From NCBI GenBank assembly GCA_037389465.1, contig JAZARR010000188.1, positions 2,321,501-2,385,500 on the forward strand: 64,000 nt of DNA, in the 5' to 3' direction. Position 1 is the stretch's first letter. Each line of letters begins with the position of its first letter. This document shows positions 1 through 13,800 of this stretch, piece after piece. This stretch comes from Baylisascaris procyonis (taxonomy: Eukaryota > Nematoda > Chromadorea > Rhabditida > Ascarididae). The position numbers were made by a program, and so were the translations under genes. The notes beneath the pieces are model-generated. The model saw only the letters and a list, made by a program, of their open reading frames with translations, was not told where the DNA came from and did not search any database.

Positions 1-1520
1 TATAAATTATTATTCCAACTCTACTCGACATATCACATAACTAAAAAAAAAACTATTATTATACTACTACATCTACTGATCATGCGTCTACGAAATAACA
101 GTATTATTACTCATAAATACAAACATGTATAATACCTATCATCGATCACGAATCAAAAGCATTTGAAAGCGAGGATATATAACGTCTCTGATCGATAAAT
201 CGAATATGATCGAATATCAAAAAACAATAAATAAATTTAATTATTTATTATTCTTTCAAAAAAAAAAAAATTATTATACAATTTATTTTGCATACATCAA
301 ATTCGTAAATTTCAACAATCAAACAATTAGAAAAAAAAAATATATCGATAAAATTCTTCAAAGAAGGCAAATGCGAATGGCAGCTTAGAAATATTTCAAA
401 AAAATTTCTCAAAAAAAAGATCAAACTATTCTGCAAGTCGAAGATGACGACTGAATCGTCAATAGCGATTCGAGAAGCTTAAGGAAGTACTTTATGTTTC
501 GGACATTACTTCACACCTTTGAAGATATTTCAAAACTTTTTCGAAACTTTTAAAACCTTTCACAATTTTCCATAAAAGGTCCTCGTACCCATTTGAAGAG
601 TACATACAGCCTCCTGCTGCGGTATAGGTCCGACCTTCTGCACTCGATATATATCTAAAAGTAACACCTGAGGTCTTATAAACAAACCAATATCATAGTT
701 CCTTTGTTCGCTTGAAAATGTTAGATCTTCGCCGTTCCCTTCTCATCGCCATTCCGATATAAACCCATAAAAACATATAAAAAGAACGCATTCATCTTAC
801 AAAAGCTATGAGAAATTCCTATACAATACCATTCAGCCATAAAGCATACTTGTTCAGAAATTGAAATCTTACCCAAATTTTCCCTCCAGTCCATTTTTTC
901 CCCGGATTTTTTCCCAAATTTCATCGTTTTTTCTTCCTTGAATCTCCAAGCGGTCTCTTAAATCTCCCGAAATTCTTGAGTTGATTATCGATATGGATAA
1001 CATACGAAGAAATTTCGGTCAAATGAACCCGTACTATACCTTTCCATTCCCTATCTATCGGTTCATTCGAAGGTCAAATAAAGGATCCGCAAAGGTCAAG
1101 TTGTCCATCAATTGAGGTCTTACTCACTGATTAGCGGTCAAATCGCAAAGGTTAAAAACGTTAAAGCAAGATGATCTGACAGATCTCATTTTACGGGATG
1201 CCGAAATGGAGTGAATACGGTATTCGGCGGCAATACGGTAACATCAACGACACAGATGTCATAGAATATGTTGTCAGTGGGTATAATATCGTTCAAGTGA
1301 TAAGATGAGTATTTTGGGCAACGCATCCCGCTTCCATCCTTATCGACATTAACCGGGATCTATGGGCAATGCCGAGGTCATCTCATCGACCCAACCGATA
1401 GAGTGTCGTTTACAATTCAAACACAACGATCATGACAATCATATAATAGAACAGAAATCCACTACAGCATGTTATTATATAGTTACAGTTATCCATTTAA
1501 TAAAAGTAGAGAAACGGATG

Positions 1521-1562
1521 CTCCCCCACCCCCCTTCCTTCCCTTCCCTCCCTCCCCCCTTG
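1521..1562. repeat. Polypyrimidine (C/T) tract
   Basis: An almost pure C/T run, written as purine on the minus strand. Similar tracts recur through the window (2041, 5665, 8586, 9878, 12905, 39180, 56461). No coding role is visible. Confidence 0.8.
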
Positions 1563-2040
1563 AAAAAAGTGATATATTGGTTGCACTCTTACAAATCAAA
1601 TAACCAGTTTAAAACACTATAGCATAATATATTCTGAAGACACTATAGTCTTATCTCGCTAATACCCCTCCCTTTTCCTTAATTTCCCTCTCACCATCCT
1701 CGATCCACCGAATAACATGACGATATCTCCAGATGCGATAAATCTGGATTTAGGAGGATATAATATCCGGCATGGGGAAGCGAGTAGGAGAGATAGAACG
1801 AAGGTGATGTCTCCCCAGCATAACCCATCCCGTCAATAGGCCTATCCAAAGGCTTCCAACCTTAGCTATCTAAAATAAACGCATCAACTCATCAAACTTT
1901 TCACATATCCTTTGCAAGTGATAAGAATTAAACTCATGCGCCATTCTCTAATCCAATGAAATAATTAAAGAAATGCCCCTAAAATATGCTTTTTAAAGAT
2001 AAATTTCCACAAAGAGACGGACATATAGAGGATGAGCCGA

Positions 2041-2129
2041 AGATGGAAAGGGGGGAGGGAGAAGGCAGGGGGAGGGAAGGGGAAGGGAAGATGGGAGGGA
2101 AGGGAGGAGGGAGAAAGGAGATAAGAAGA
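2041..2129. repeat. Polypurine G-rich tract with several G-runs
   Basis: About 90 bases almost entirely A and G on the plus strand, with at least six runs of three to six G separated by one to five bases. The composition would permit G-quadruplex or triplex structure. It lies about 0.8 kb downstream of the RagA stop codon, outside any gene model. Confidence 0.75.
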
Positions 2130-2959
2130 CACCAATCTTAATCTCAACATTCAAAACATTCATCCATCAAACACAACGAACTGCTTAAATTAAATACAAT
2201 CAATGATCGCTTATTATAATCGCATATAAAACCTTCACTATTGATTGATATTTCCATTGAGGTGATCACCGATATCTATATAACATTATGAAAATTTACG
2301 AACAAAAATATTATTGAAATAGAAATGCAGAAAATAAAAACATCACCGTACTATAAAAAATAAAAACCCATGGTTATATCTCAGATTTTTCTTCGTCTTT
2401 TAAAAATGGCTTCAAACGTTAATTCATAACATTCCAGCTAAAAGCAATCAAGCCAAAGGTCATAGATCAAAGGTCAAGATCATGCCCTTTGCAAAAATTC
2501 ACCACAATAACTGAAATAGAAAATTCCGAGACGTGAAATTTTCATCAATTTCAGAGTTTTATAGAAATAGAAAAAAAAATTCCAACAAAATATTCACAGA
2601 TGAATTCCAATATCAAGCCATAAATAAAATGCTCAATAAGCTGCAATTTCAGGAAATAAGCCAACCTGTTCATCTTTTTTTAGTTAATTATAAACGTTTC
2701 AAAGCAAAACCAACATCCGTCGTTCACATAAATAACCTTGCAGTTGCAACATTACTGCAAACATCGAATCCATTGCCCTCCTTCTCCCTCTCTCTCAAGA
2801 ATACATCCGAATCCATATTCCCCTGGATTCAACAAACCGGAAGCTAGCCTTTCCGGTCACTAAATCCCACTTAACATAACGATTCCATATTCTCACAGCA
2901 TTATTCAACGAAGAATAAATAAAAGAATGTTGAAATTTGCGTTGTCTCACTCGAAATGA

Positions 2960-5900
2960 TCATCGAGCCTCGAGTTTCTCGAAATGTTTCCTTGCGTTTC
3001 TTATATTCATTAATGTTGTTGCTGATGCTAAATATAATCTTTTAATTATTATACGATATTCAAAAATAAAATAAATAAATAAAAACTATAAGTGTTTCAT
3101 GTTGAGATTCCTTCATAGCATGCGAATGTTATTTAGCAGTAAAATAATAAAGGAAGAAACGAACCACAATAAAAAAATACAAAGTTTTTGCGACTTTCGA
3201 AATAAAGTAGGCCTATCCGAAACGAGATTACTTGGACGCTTGCATAAAGGTATTCTCTAAAAGGCATCTTTACTTACTTACCACTATCAGCTCACCAACT
3301 GTATCATCTAAAGATACATTTGATAAAGATAAAGATTCAAGCTTTCTAAAAGATTTGAAAAACGTGAAAAGTTTAGAAAACCGGAAATGAAAAAAAATCA
3401 TCCATATTCACCTAAGTAAAAAAAAAAAACAGCCTGCATAAGAAAAAAAAAACAACTTACAAACGGTAGGATCGGAAAGCACAACCATAATGAACGTATT
3501 GCATGTAAAACTATCGATGAATGCAGCAAATTTACTATTACGTACGTGCATACATTCAAATTGTGAGCCAAGCTTGCTGAAAATAATCAAATTTGTACGA
3601 TTAACACATATCTATAAAACATAACTGATCACTTACATAATTATTGAATGAAACCTGAAATCAGGTTCACATGAACCTAAAATTGCACCTGGCAGATAGT
3701 CGGTATAAAAAAATTAAATAAATGATTCATAAGAACAGGTTTCTCAAATTCTGTAGTTACCGCACCACGACCATTCCATTAAATTCCCCGCTTCGTATAT
3801 TAACATCCTCCTTCTATCCCTGCAACAAAAGCGGCTCATCAGAAGTGGATTTTTTAGTGCGAGTGAAAACTTCGATACACAGGTGGCTTTCGAACTCGGA
3901 ACATGCAGTTTACCGACCTGCCGCTCCACCGGAGACACTATCAAGACTGGATATAAGCAGTGCTCACCTGCAAGAAAGCTTGAATTGTTTAATAATATTT
4001 GAAACTTTCTCGAAACGATGCACATCACGATGTTGTGTTATTTGTGCTTGTGCGATCACAAGGAATGTTGCCTTCTCAAATAACATCACCTTAAAGAATC
4101 GATTCTTCGATGAACCAATCAACAAAACAAAACAACTGCATCACCAACAAACAAAAAAAAAATTTAAAACCAACGATCACTGCTTTAAATTCGATCCCTG
4201 GATTAACACCTACGGGTACGATCGCAACACCAATCCTTGTTTCCCAAAGAATCCATACTTCCATTAGCCAGGAGGAGAAAGAGGATATACTTTCTGGATG
4301 CTTTACGTAAAACTTCTATTATTTCCAATAATCTAACAGCATCACCTTTCACTAAATTCAATCACTGAAAGGGAACCATATGAACTGAATAAAAAGCAAA
4401 TATATATCCCATAAAACGTCATAAAACGTTTAAGCCAAATTTAGCCAACAGCCAACGTGACAACAACCTTACTGATTAGCAACGCTGCAACTGAGTGTCT
4501 TAGCCAAATATCCAAACATAAACCCTCCCTCCAACCTCCCCTATTCCAAGAAAATACTAAAATATATAGACATATAAAAATTACAACATTAATATAAAAA
4601 CAACAAACCTCATCAGCATCAAGAATTATTGCAAATTGTTTTAGTTTTGTTTCCATTGATGCAACATTCGGAACGAGTTGATAAACGATAGCCGACCATG
4701 CCTTAATTATATTCTATACATATTATAACCTGAATTACTCATAAAAATATTGGTCATATGACCTGAAATTAGAGATTTACTCCTTATAAAATTCTGAATA
4801 AAACCGCCTAAAGTACCTTTCGAATCTCATTCCTTGAAAAAAGAAATCACCTGCGTCCCTCCAAAAAAAACGGGAAGGACACAGAACAAAGGCTAATATT
4901 CGATTATAATCTTTCATATGTGATATCGCTGGTACTAAACTAAGAAATCATCCAATACAAGCCCCCCCCCCTCCCTAAGAAGCAAACACTATTACACAGA
5001 TATGATCTTTAAAAAAAAAAAAAAAACTAATAATACGCACCCAGATCGTCAGTCTAAAACCTCCATACTACTTCGAACAAATTCGCCTCATCGTTTCTTA
5101 CTTTATGAGTAAGTACGTAAATCCCACTAACCCTGAGAGTTTATTTAAAGTTATACGATCACAGCAAATCTCCCTTTATGAGGAAAATAAAACAAACCTT
5201 ATAAAGTGTTTCATCCCAAATCGACGAACGGAAACACTGACATACCGCATTGGTGCGATTGAATTTATCTGCTTCAATTTGAGATCGTGCCAATATATCC
5301 CTCTCTTTTTCCGCAAACACCTAATAAAATAGCAAATTGCGTTGATAAACTATAACAGATCACCCACGAAGCATACCTACTCTCGATATAGGGTAAAGCA
5401 CTACCTATTGCTCATCGGATTTAGGTGACAGGTGATTATTGCGCATGAATAATATGAAGGTTTACATTGCAACAGTAGTATAGACCAAAAGATGCTTATG
5501 ATTATACCTTTCAACTATTGCCGTAACAATCATTTCACTACGCATCTCTATAATTCAACGCACCTAAATATACCACTAATACAACGTGCTTCTTTTTTTC
5601 CGCATTCGTATGTCCAACATTACGAATGCGAAATGATTTCCGTTTAGACAGGCTGCGGGAGTGGAATGGGGGAGGGGGAGAGAAGGAGGGAACAAGGAAT
5701 GGGAAATCCACCTTTTGAGACTATAATTCATCAACACTCTGATATATATAAAAGTAAACAAATAGAAAGGGGTTGGTACTTCCAGAGAAGAACATTTGAC
5801 AACTAAAGATCATTGCTATGATCCACGAAAATATTTCCCACTATGACGATTTTCTACCAGGAATGTAAAAAAAAAAAGGTGACCGGTCTCTATTTTAACG

Positions 5901-7630
5901 AATAAAAATGGAGTCAAGAAGAAAGCCTTGTTTAAACGGAATATAAGAAGGAAGTGAGAACCTTGTAATGCCAAAAATTTTCGACAGAGCTGTAGACTCT
6001 TCTGCACCATATTCATATTAATATCTCCTTCTGCTGTCGCCCATAACAAACCTTAAACTTTTTTGATGCCTACAGATACGTCCAGCTATACTATGACCGC
6101 CTCTCTGAAGTTTTGAATTTGAGCCTCATCGTAAAAATTCAGTTGATTTCTCTCACAATCCCAACTTCAAACTTTTCCCGTCAAATTTGGCCTTAACAAT
6201 TCAATATTCTAATTAAACAAATGTGAAATGCCCTGTTAATCCGATCACGAAAACTTATGCTGAAAAGTGACGTCATGCTATCTTAGAAGATCGTCACAGG
6301 TGCAGCTAGGCTCCATCATGCTCCAATCTCCTCTTTAAAGATTTAATAAAAATCTCAAACCTGATCTCGATGTTCTTCGGAGACGAGATCCATTTTATGT
6401 ATCAAACAAAACACTTTAGCATTCGGTGAATTCTGTAGTAATGCCTCTAAGCATGACTGATAATATCGATAGTCTTTCTCCAACTCACGACTTTCCACAT
6501 CAAACACATATATTAGAACCTGTAATTTAATGAACTTCAATTATTCTCGAGTTTACTTTTAGTACAACGGAACCCTTCCCCTCTCCCTTTTCCACCATTT
6601 CACAAGTTAAACATTCGTTGATACTAGCAAGTCGAAATCCTCTCCCTTCCCCCTCTCTCCCCTCCCTACTATTCCATTTATTAAACATCTGCTGATACCC
6701 GCAAATCGATAACTCTACTATAGAGAGCAGACTGGTCCATCGAAAAAAAGAACAGATAAATAAATAAAATAAAAATAAAAATAATCAAAAACGAATATCA
6801 ACCATAGTACCTGAACATTTTTAAATATTTGATCCTTCTGTGATGCCAGGTAATTTTCCATGAACGCCTCTTGACCACCACAGTCCCATAGATGCAGCAC
6901 CAGATTCCCAAGAAACCTTAACACGTCTATCAATATTCAACTAAATAAACGAGAAACCGTGGCTTCCGGCATCTCAGTCAAGTTATCTTTTCGACTGCGC
7001 ACCCATTAAAACCTTAAGATTTTTCAAAATTTTCTCGCCTCACAATGAAAACTATATGACCTAGATCACTCGTCGACATGCGGGGAAACTATCCGATAAC
7101 TACAGGTCAGAGGTCACAGGTAATCAAAGATAAATAAACCGCAGCTGAATTAATTAAAGATAAAGGTAACTGTTAAAAAGTGATCTACGTTAACGAGTGA
7201 TCTGTTTTGATCAAATGAGTTCTGCGATCGCAGCGATCTACATTTGTCTAACAGCTGTTTGATATTGATATCTTCCCCTCATGGATTATGACCTTCCCAT
7301 GCCTTCACGGCCGTAGCCGAAGATACAAATAGGCCGCGGTCTTGTTCGCAAATCAGTGTGGGGTTTTCGATGTTCCGCCGATACGACTTCAACATCCGAC
7401 TCTGTAGAAGTAAGTTAATTTTTTTCAACCAAAAAATTTCTTCCGCCAAAGAAAGGAAACAACAAAAATTTCTATAAGCATTCACCATACCTGACATGTG
7501 CATGTTCCACTTCCATCGTAGGTCCAAGTCTGCTTGTATCACGTGCAATATAATTTGCGAAAATAATTGATCGCATTGATGTTTTCCCTGATCCACTTTT
7601 ACCCATTAGAAGTACCTTCCTCTTCGACAT
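2960..7630 (-). CDS. RRAGA: Rag GTPase A (RagA), 8 exons, complete
   Basis: Exons on the minus strand: 7630-7491, 6916-6811, 6519-6361, 5320-5198, 4701-4609, 4089-3968, 3576-3461 and 3027-2960. All phases match and give 308 aa, against 313 for human RagA. Visible G-box motifs are the P-loop GKSGSGKTS (residues 10-18), WDCGGQ (57-62) and HKMD (123-126). The C-terminal part ends with [13 protein letters not shown], typical of RagA/B. Known for the family: RagA or RagB pairs with RagC or RagD on the lysosome and recruits TORC1 when amino acids are present. The ATG at 7630 was chosen because it matches the length of the family N-terminus; an in-frame ATG at 7660 would add 10 residues. An acceptor-like CTATAG lies 11 nt upstream. 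The last exon follows a 433-nt intron and encodes only 21 residues after the shared codon. Confidence 0.96.
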
Positions 7631-7641
7631 CTTTCTTATTT

Positions 7642-7650
7642 CTATAGAGA
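7642..7650 (-). promoter_or_regulatory. Acceptor-like site upstream of the RagA start
   Basis: Minus-strand TCTCTATAG ends 11 nt before the RagA ATG. It could be a spliced-leader trans-splice acceptor or a 5'-UTR intron end. Only the motif and its position support this. Confidence 0.3.
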
Positions 7651-7696
7651 TGACTTTCATTAGACAATACAAGAATAGCTATGTGAAGAGAGATCG

Positions 7697-7728
7697 TTGC
7701 GAGTGACCATATCTGTGGTCACTCGCAA
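7697..7728 (-). promoter_or_regulatory. Perfect hairpin just upstream of RagA
   Basis: A perfect 13-bp inverted repeat (TTGCGAGTGACCA and its complement) with a 6-nt loop lies 67 to 98 nt upstream of the RagA ATG. If the transcript starts further up, it would form a stable stem in the leader or outron. No known element is recognised. Confidence 0.6.
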
Positions 7729-10700
7729 ATTCCGCAACAAAAGCAGCGAGGAGAGAAGGTCAGGAAGTGGGTCGGTGGGCGGAAAGGAGATCATTGTTGC
7801 CCATAATTTCCTTTTTTTCGTTCGATTTTGTAAGTTTACAAGGATATTGCACAAACTTTTAAGAATACGGAGCACTTTAACATAAATCTATTAGTGATGG
7901 CATGTAGGCCAGCACATGTTTAGGCCAACATGAGTCTTGCTCAGTTTGTTGGATCTACCTTGATGAATATCATCCCTTAAACTTTATTGCATTACCTACT
8001 AATTACCTCCATATTTCTTTCTCCACTAAGCTTAGAGAAGTATGCCTTCTATGGATCCACTACGGCTGGGAAATATAGGAATTAAAACCGTAAACCTGGA
8101 GTCGATTTGCTCCGCTTCAGTGACTCCTCATTCCACCTATTTCGGGGACAATAAAATGCAGTTGGTACGATAAACTTGATCTAAGTCTCGAACTACTTCG
8201 GGAACCATCTATAGCAAAATATATATCAACCAAGATGGGGCGAATCAATTGAATGAAAGCAAGAATGCAATCATTGTCACCATTTAGTTCGGCCAGATAT
8301 GACCATAGTTGGATAACACTATACCAATACATATGGCTTCAATAATTACCCGTAAAAGAATAAGAAGCGGTAAACAACAAATATTCCCCATATCTATGGG
8401 CACGCTTGACGACGTATCGTTGAGTAAATCATGCACAAAAGATTCATTCGTTTATTAAAATCAACAGAGTTGATCAAATAACATCGCTGAGGGATGGGGA
8501 AGAATATGGATCAATGAAAACAATTCAAGACCTGAATGAGTGAAACTGACGTATATCCGCATCAGCATACTAGTAACAAGCAGTGATGCGAGGAAGGGAA
8601 GAGAGAGAGTGAGGAAGGAACGGGGGACGGGGAGAGGGATCGAAGGGAGAGGGGAATGGATTTGAAGGGTTAGGAAATGGGAAGAACAAAAAGAGGATGG
8701 TGATAGTGATTAATTTATAAATGAAAGGACACAACTAAAACATTTACATTTACAAAAAGCTGCAGCACTCAGATCCAGATCTCCAAGTCCTTCTCTTCAA
8801 TGAAAAGGATGATTGAAAATCCCATCCCCCATCTTATCAATTGATATCGCTCAACCATCGACAATAAAGTATTGCTCATCATGCAAACAATTCCAGTTGA
8901 ACATAAAAGTTGAAACAGTCGCATATCAGGTCGGCCGTCATAAAAAAAGGTCTATATTCGATCCCCCGAATGAGTGCCAACATTAGAGTTGAATTACGAC
9001 ACGCCGACACGAACCGACAAGACAATACGACAGAGTTGAATGATAGATACGACAGGTGAGCGATGCGAAAAGAGGCATATTTTTTCTTGAATGAAGCAAA
9101 AACTATTTCGATAATGAAGACTCAACGACGATAGTGCCCACGGAATAATTGAATGCAAGATAAACTCATGCAAAAGTTGGAGGCAATTAGCATTACTGGC
9201 AGAAACTTACTGCAAAAACAAGGGGAATGGGGAGGAATAAAGAACGAAATGAAAAGACAGGCGAGGGAAGAGGGAGGAGGAAGGGGAAGGCGGTTCAAAA
9301 GGCTATACACCGCAATGGATATTCATAATCCCACAAACATGTAACGAAGTAATCTCTGCCCGCAGATCACATGCTTCAACTCGTCCACCTCTATCAGTAC
9401 CCATCCGCACCCGTTCTGCAATGAGGCCAGACGAGGTCGGAAAGGCAGGGGGATAGGGTTACGAACATCCTGACCGATCTCAAAGAAAACCGCGCTTCAA
9501 CAGGACGAGTCGAATGCACCTACTGCCTTCTGAGGAGGTATTTACCGTTTAAAGGTGGACTAATCCCCTTTTATATCCTTGGTTATATGGTCACGTAGTG
9601 GTGCACCAATTCTATCAACAAGCTCCTCGCTAATCAAAAACACTCCATTACGACTGAGGTTAGTGTGCTGACCATCAGTATAATTGCGTTCGACTTTTAA
9701 GTAAAGGCAGGAATCAAGCCGCGGAATTTGGGTGATCTTTAACAGACCTAATCCTATTTTACTATGCAATCTAATGTCCATCTATCACTGAACAATATAC
9801 AACAGATAAATTAATTCATTTTAACTTACTATTATGTTCCCTATCCTCTCAATCTACCATTCCGACTCAGAGAATCTCCCTCCATCCCTCACCTTCCTCC
9901 TCTCCGACCCTTTCCTCGCTTCTCCTAGCCCTCCCCTTCCCCTTCCCTTAGGTGGGCAGAACATATAACTAGGACCACGAGAGCAACTTTTAATCTTAAT
10001 ATTGCGTACATTAGCTAAGACAGTTGTAGAAATTAAAAAATGGCTATATGCCAAATGTTATGCGAGTTGGGGGATGGTTTTTTCTTGAATTGGTAAAAAA
10101 TAAACCTGTAACTGCTTCTTGTGGCCACAATTTTAGGTACACTAAACAATAATCGTAGGGTTGCATATTTAACGTAAATATTATGAAAGAAACATTGCAA
10201 TGTTATAATAAAAATTCCCAAAAATTGGGATACTTCCCACAATGCTGATATTCTAATGATTATATTTGACAAATCTACGGTCAAATCTTAGGAGCTAATT
10301 TAATTCCTTCCCTGATTCAGGGGCCACTCTTTCCTAATTTAGGAACCACTTTAAACTCCTTCCCCTCCTCATCTAAAACGATCGCATAAAATAGGTTTGC
10401 TATGCTTTGCTAAGCTAATAACATTCTAGATTCTAGTACAGAATTTAAGAAAGTAGGTTCATCGTTCCATTAACTCCTCAAAAAACGCCTTGAATTATTC
10501 GTGTCAATACCACAAAAACTCCAGAATCTACTCTATACGGAAGGATAATACCATCAAACAATCCACTCATACCATTCCCAACAATCTTCTCCAAGTGGAG
10601 CAAACATTGCAGAATGAGCATAAGTCAGCACAAAACTCGATAATATAGTAGAATTAAAAATAAAAAAAAGGATCTTTCAATATAAACACTTACATGGAAC

Positions 10701-10861
10701 TTCAAATAAAACAACAAAAAAAGGGGAAGATAGGAGACGACATGATGGGGGATGGGGGACTTGAAGGATCGGATCGACAACCATCACCAAAGTGAGTCGT
10801 CGAAATGGCCGCTTTAATTCTAGTTACCGTACGATTCAAATAAAACAACGCCCATAAAATA
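7729..10861. other. Interval between PPP6R and RagA
   Basis: This 3.1-kb stretch separates two genes read in the same direction, too far apart for a tightly spaced operon. It holds G/A-rich tracts at 8586-8660 and 9222-9295, a C/T-rich tract at 9878-9955, and a patch of higher GC at 9340-9560. A weak minus-strand ORF at 8117-8332 has no recognisable content. One better ORF (9560-9781) is listed separately. Confidence 0.5.
9560..9781 (-). CDS. Unrecognised 73-aa ORF
   Basis: A single open frame from ATG to TAG with two stop codons directly upstream of the ATG. The translation has a protein-like mix of hydrophobic and charged residues (for example HSKIGLGLLKI and LISEELVDRIGAPLRDHI). I do not recognise the family. 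No splice site in phase is obvious at its 5' end. It may be a small gene, a gene remnant or chance; the adjacent GC-rich DNA at 9340-9560 gives slight support for a coding or transposon-derived origin. Confidence 0.2.
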   Translation of the reverse strand: MDIRLHSKIGLGLLKITQIPRLDSCLYLKVERNYTDGQHTNLSRNGVFLISEELVDRIGAPLRDHITKDIKGD

Positions 10862-13800
10862 TTAGCACTCCGATGAGTCTGCGTCTATTGTTGGCCTGAA
10901 ATCAAACACAATCAAAATTGTTGCAAGCGGAAGAAAGAGGATCAGACGCGTTCGCAGCAGCAAGCAATCGACCCCCTCCCCCTTCTCTCTGCATTGATCT
11001 AATCTGCAAGCAAAGAGATAGAAATTCGATTCTCTCGATCAGCAAACATCATAGAATCACCTGACGTAGAACTGATCCATGGATGCCCTTATATTTTGCA
11101 TTCCTCGACACATACAGTGATGAGGTATATACATACAGACGGAATGATATAGGAAAAACGGTAAGTAAAAGGAACCACTAACATACTAACAGCGATTATT
11201 TACAATCATCATCTGTCTATAATCCATTCTATTCACTTGTTATGCAACTAAATGCGTAAATATTCCAAAACCTTTCTTTACCCTCACCTATACAAAATGC
11301 TTTATGCAACATTAACATATGTATACAAAAGCATATACTGTAAAAAAAATTAGGTGCAATACTACATACGCCGAATGAACTGTAGCTCGAAGGTTGTAAA
11401 CTGTAAAGGTGTACTCTCAACTACACATGAAGGTTAAAGAGTGGGAGTCGAGAATGAACTAACCTCGTTGCTCGTATCCCCTGCGGGCTACTCGAACTTC
11501 AAGAACTTCAAGCTCAAGTAATCATACCAATTGAAATGAAGTTCACTAATCCTTGCCTATCCAACTTTTTAAAAAACTTCAAATAGCGTCTGGCTAATAG
11601 ACCTTTAAGCAATCATTCAAAAACCGTAGGGATATCCACAGCAACAACTCATTCTTGGACCAGGAGTTCTGTGCTCTGCACGCTAACACTCTATGCCTTC
11701 AGACCGTCCCAGTCAACAACTCCACATTACTTCATCACTTTATAAGTTACTATATTCGCTTCTTCTCCAGCTCTGTTGGCGCCCTCCCTCCCCGAAAGTT
11801 AGTAGGAATTATCTGAATTTATTTCAATAATAAAGCGTTGACAATTCAACTCACTTTTCCATGATAGGCCCACTAATAATAGCACAAGCAAGCCCATCGG
11901 CAACAGGTAAGCCTGGGATATGCGTCGGGAAAGGTGCTGGCTCGGAGTGGTTAGCACTCGGCCAACCGCTATCATCCTTTTGCAAGTCGTCGTATTCACC
12001 CTTCGGCGGCCAATCGCTCGTTTTCATCGAAAAGTTCGCCCACGTATCCGCATTCTGAATCGGATAGAGAAATTTATTACATTAAATAATATTCGAAGAA
12101 GAAAATAAAAACGTTCAACTGGATCACGATAGATGTGAAAGCCTTAAAATGGAAAAACAAAGTTCTAAGTCTGCAATATACCCTAAACAGTGAGCTAATA
12201 GACCCGAACTAAAGAAACGATGGCAATACATAGAAATCCCACTAAACGTCGGCTATTAATTTTGGTGGTAACTTGTTTCCAATTTTTTTGGGGGGTAAAT
12301 AACAACCGAGTTAACAGAAATACAAACAAAGAAGGGGATGCATTATTAAAGAAAAATCAAACCTCCGATGAAGTAGTGCTCGATGAAGGCCACGAATCGT
12401 CCACTACTGTTTTACTTTCTGCAACAGGATATTTGTTAGTAAAATCGTCATAATCCAACAAGAAAATTTCAAAAAAAAAAACGATAAAAAAAGAACGTTC
12501 CCAACTCTATAGACAACTCAACCGGTGGCCTGGAAGCGATCCCCTATTCATAAGCCTGGATAAACATCCCTGCTTTGAACCTTTGAGTTTATAAACACAT
12601 CAATTAAAATTTGTATATTACCTGTTGGCTGTACAGTCAGGTCAGTTGAGGCACTAGATGATGCATCGCATGGCTTCAAATCTTCCGCTACCAGTTTCGG
12701 TGAGTTCACGATGTTTGTGCTCGCTGCTGGAGATGCGTCCCTATTCTCGGATTTAGCCACAGATGACTGAACCTCTGTCGATTCAGCTTTAACTTCGTCC
12801 CAAGACACAGCAAACGGCTGCACCATCGATACGGTGGTACATCCGTTGACCTTTTCAGCCCGCTAGGAGATAAGCAACGGTTAAGATGTAAACACAGAAA
12901 AACAAATTTTCCCTCTCTCCCCTCTCCCCTCCGTCGCATGCCCTCCTCATCCACCAATAACCCACATCGAGTTGGTCATCCTTTCTTCAAATGGGCTTGA
13001 GAGAGAGAGCCATTGCCCCTAATCCTGAGCTTCCATCATTACCCCACGAAAAACAAATGACTCATTCCAGCGGTTTAAGTAAGAAGCAATGCACTAAAAA
13101 CAGAAAACTATGTTAGAAATCAAAAAGCTACTATTTTATTTCTTAGTCGGGACAAAGAAATCAAGATCTAGCAAGATACAAATGGCGACAGCGACTACCA
13201 TGAAGTTTGGTGTTCTGTACTCTTCCTGTACCCTCATTCCGAATACGTCATCAGTCGAACAGTATAGCTAACCATCCTTCCCCTCCCTCCCTGGGATGGG
13301 GTGTGAATATACACCTCATGAATTCGGCTACAGAATGATTCTAGCGATGGAGAACACTTAAGGAGGAGAACAGTTATACTGAATTCGACATAGACTCTTC
13401 CTCTCCACTCTCGAGGAAACTTCCGTTCACTGGCATATGGAGCCACATACCTGCGCCAAGCATAAAAGAGATCGCAAAGCATTCCACAGAACCTTTTGAT
13501 CAAGACATACTCACCTCACTAATGCGTTGACATCCTAAACCTATGACTGCAGTAAAACTTTGCAAGTGATAAAATCATTAAGAAAGATCTAATAATACAA
13601 CCTGCTCTTCACTAGCACCAGGCCAAGAATCGACAACATCGTTACTCGTCTTCTTTGCCACAATATTTGTGTCGATTCTCAGTTCACAAAGCGACTCAAA
13701 CGAAGCCTCGTCTGCCTTAAAATTGCGATAAAATTATCAGTTCTCTCTCTCTGATTCAGGAAATTCACACCACAATCGAAATGACCTCGTAGATCGGCAG

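Larger units (their letters stand above)
1..2959. other. Intergenic stretch left of RagA, no supported gene
   Basis: No recognisable coding sequence was found on either strand. On the minus strand, an acceptor-like TTACTTTTAG near 652 is followed by more than one open frame down to about 560, so a terminal exon of an unseen gene is possible but cannot be decided. A 38-codon plus-strand ORF at 1198 to 1314 has no recognisable content. The rest is AT-rich with homopolymer runs and the two purine or pyrimidine tracts listed separately. Confidence 0.5.

Noticed and set aside
2533..2847. 104-aa plus-strand ORF
   Set aside because: It is antisense to the 3' flank of RagA, with Asn/Lys/Ser-rich content typical of AT-rich chance frames and no splice or family support.
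3722..4267. 181-aa plus-strand ORF, one of the longest in the window
   Set aside because: It is the antisense shadow of RagA exon 6 and its flanking introns. The minus strand gives clear RagA homology.
7660..7875. 71-aa ORF running toward the RagA start
   Set aside because: It overlaps the RagA leader in a different frame, has no family resemblance and is probably chance.
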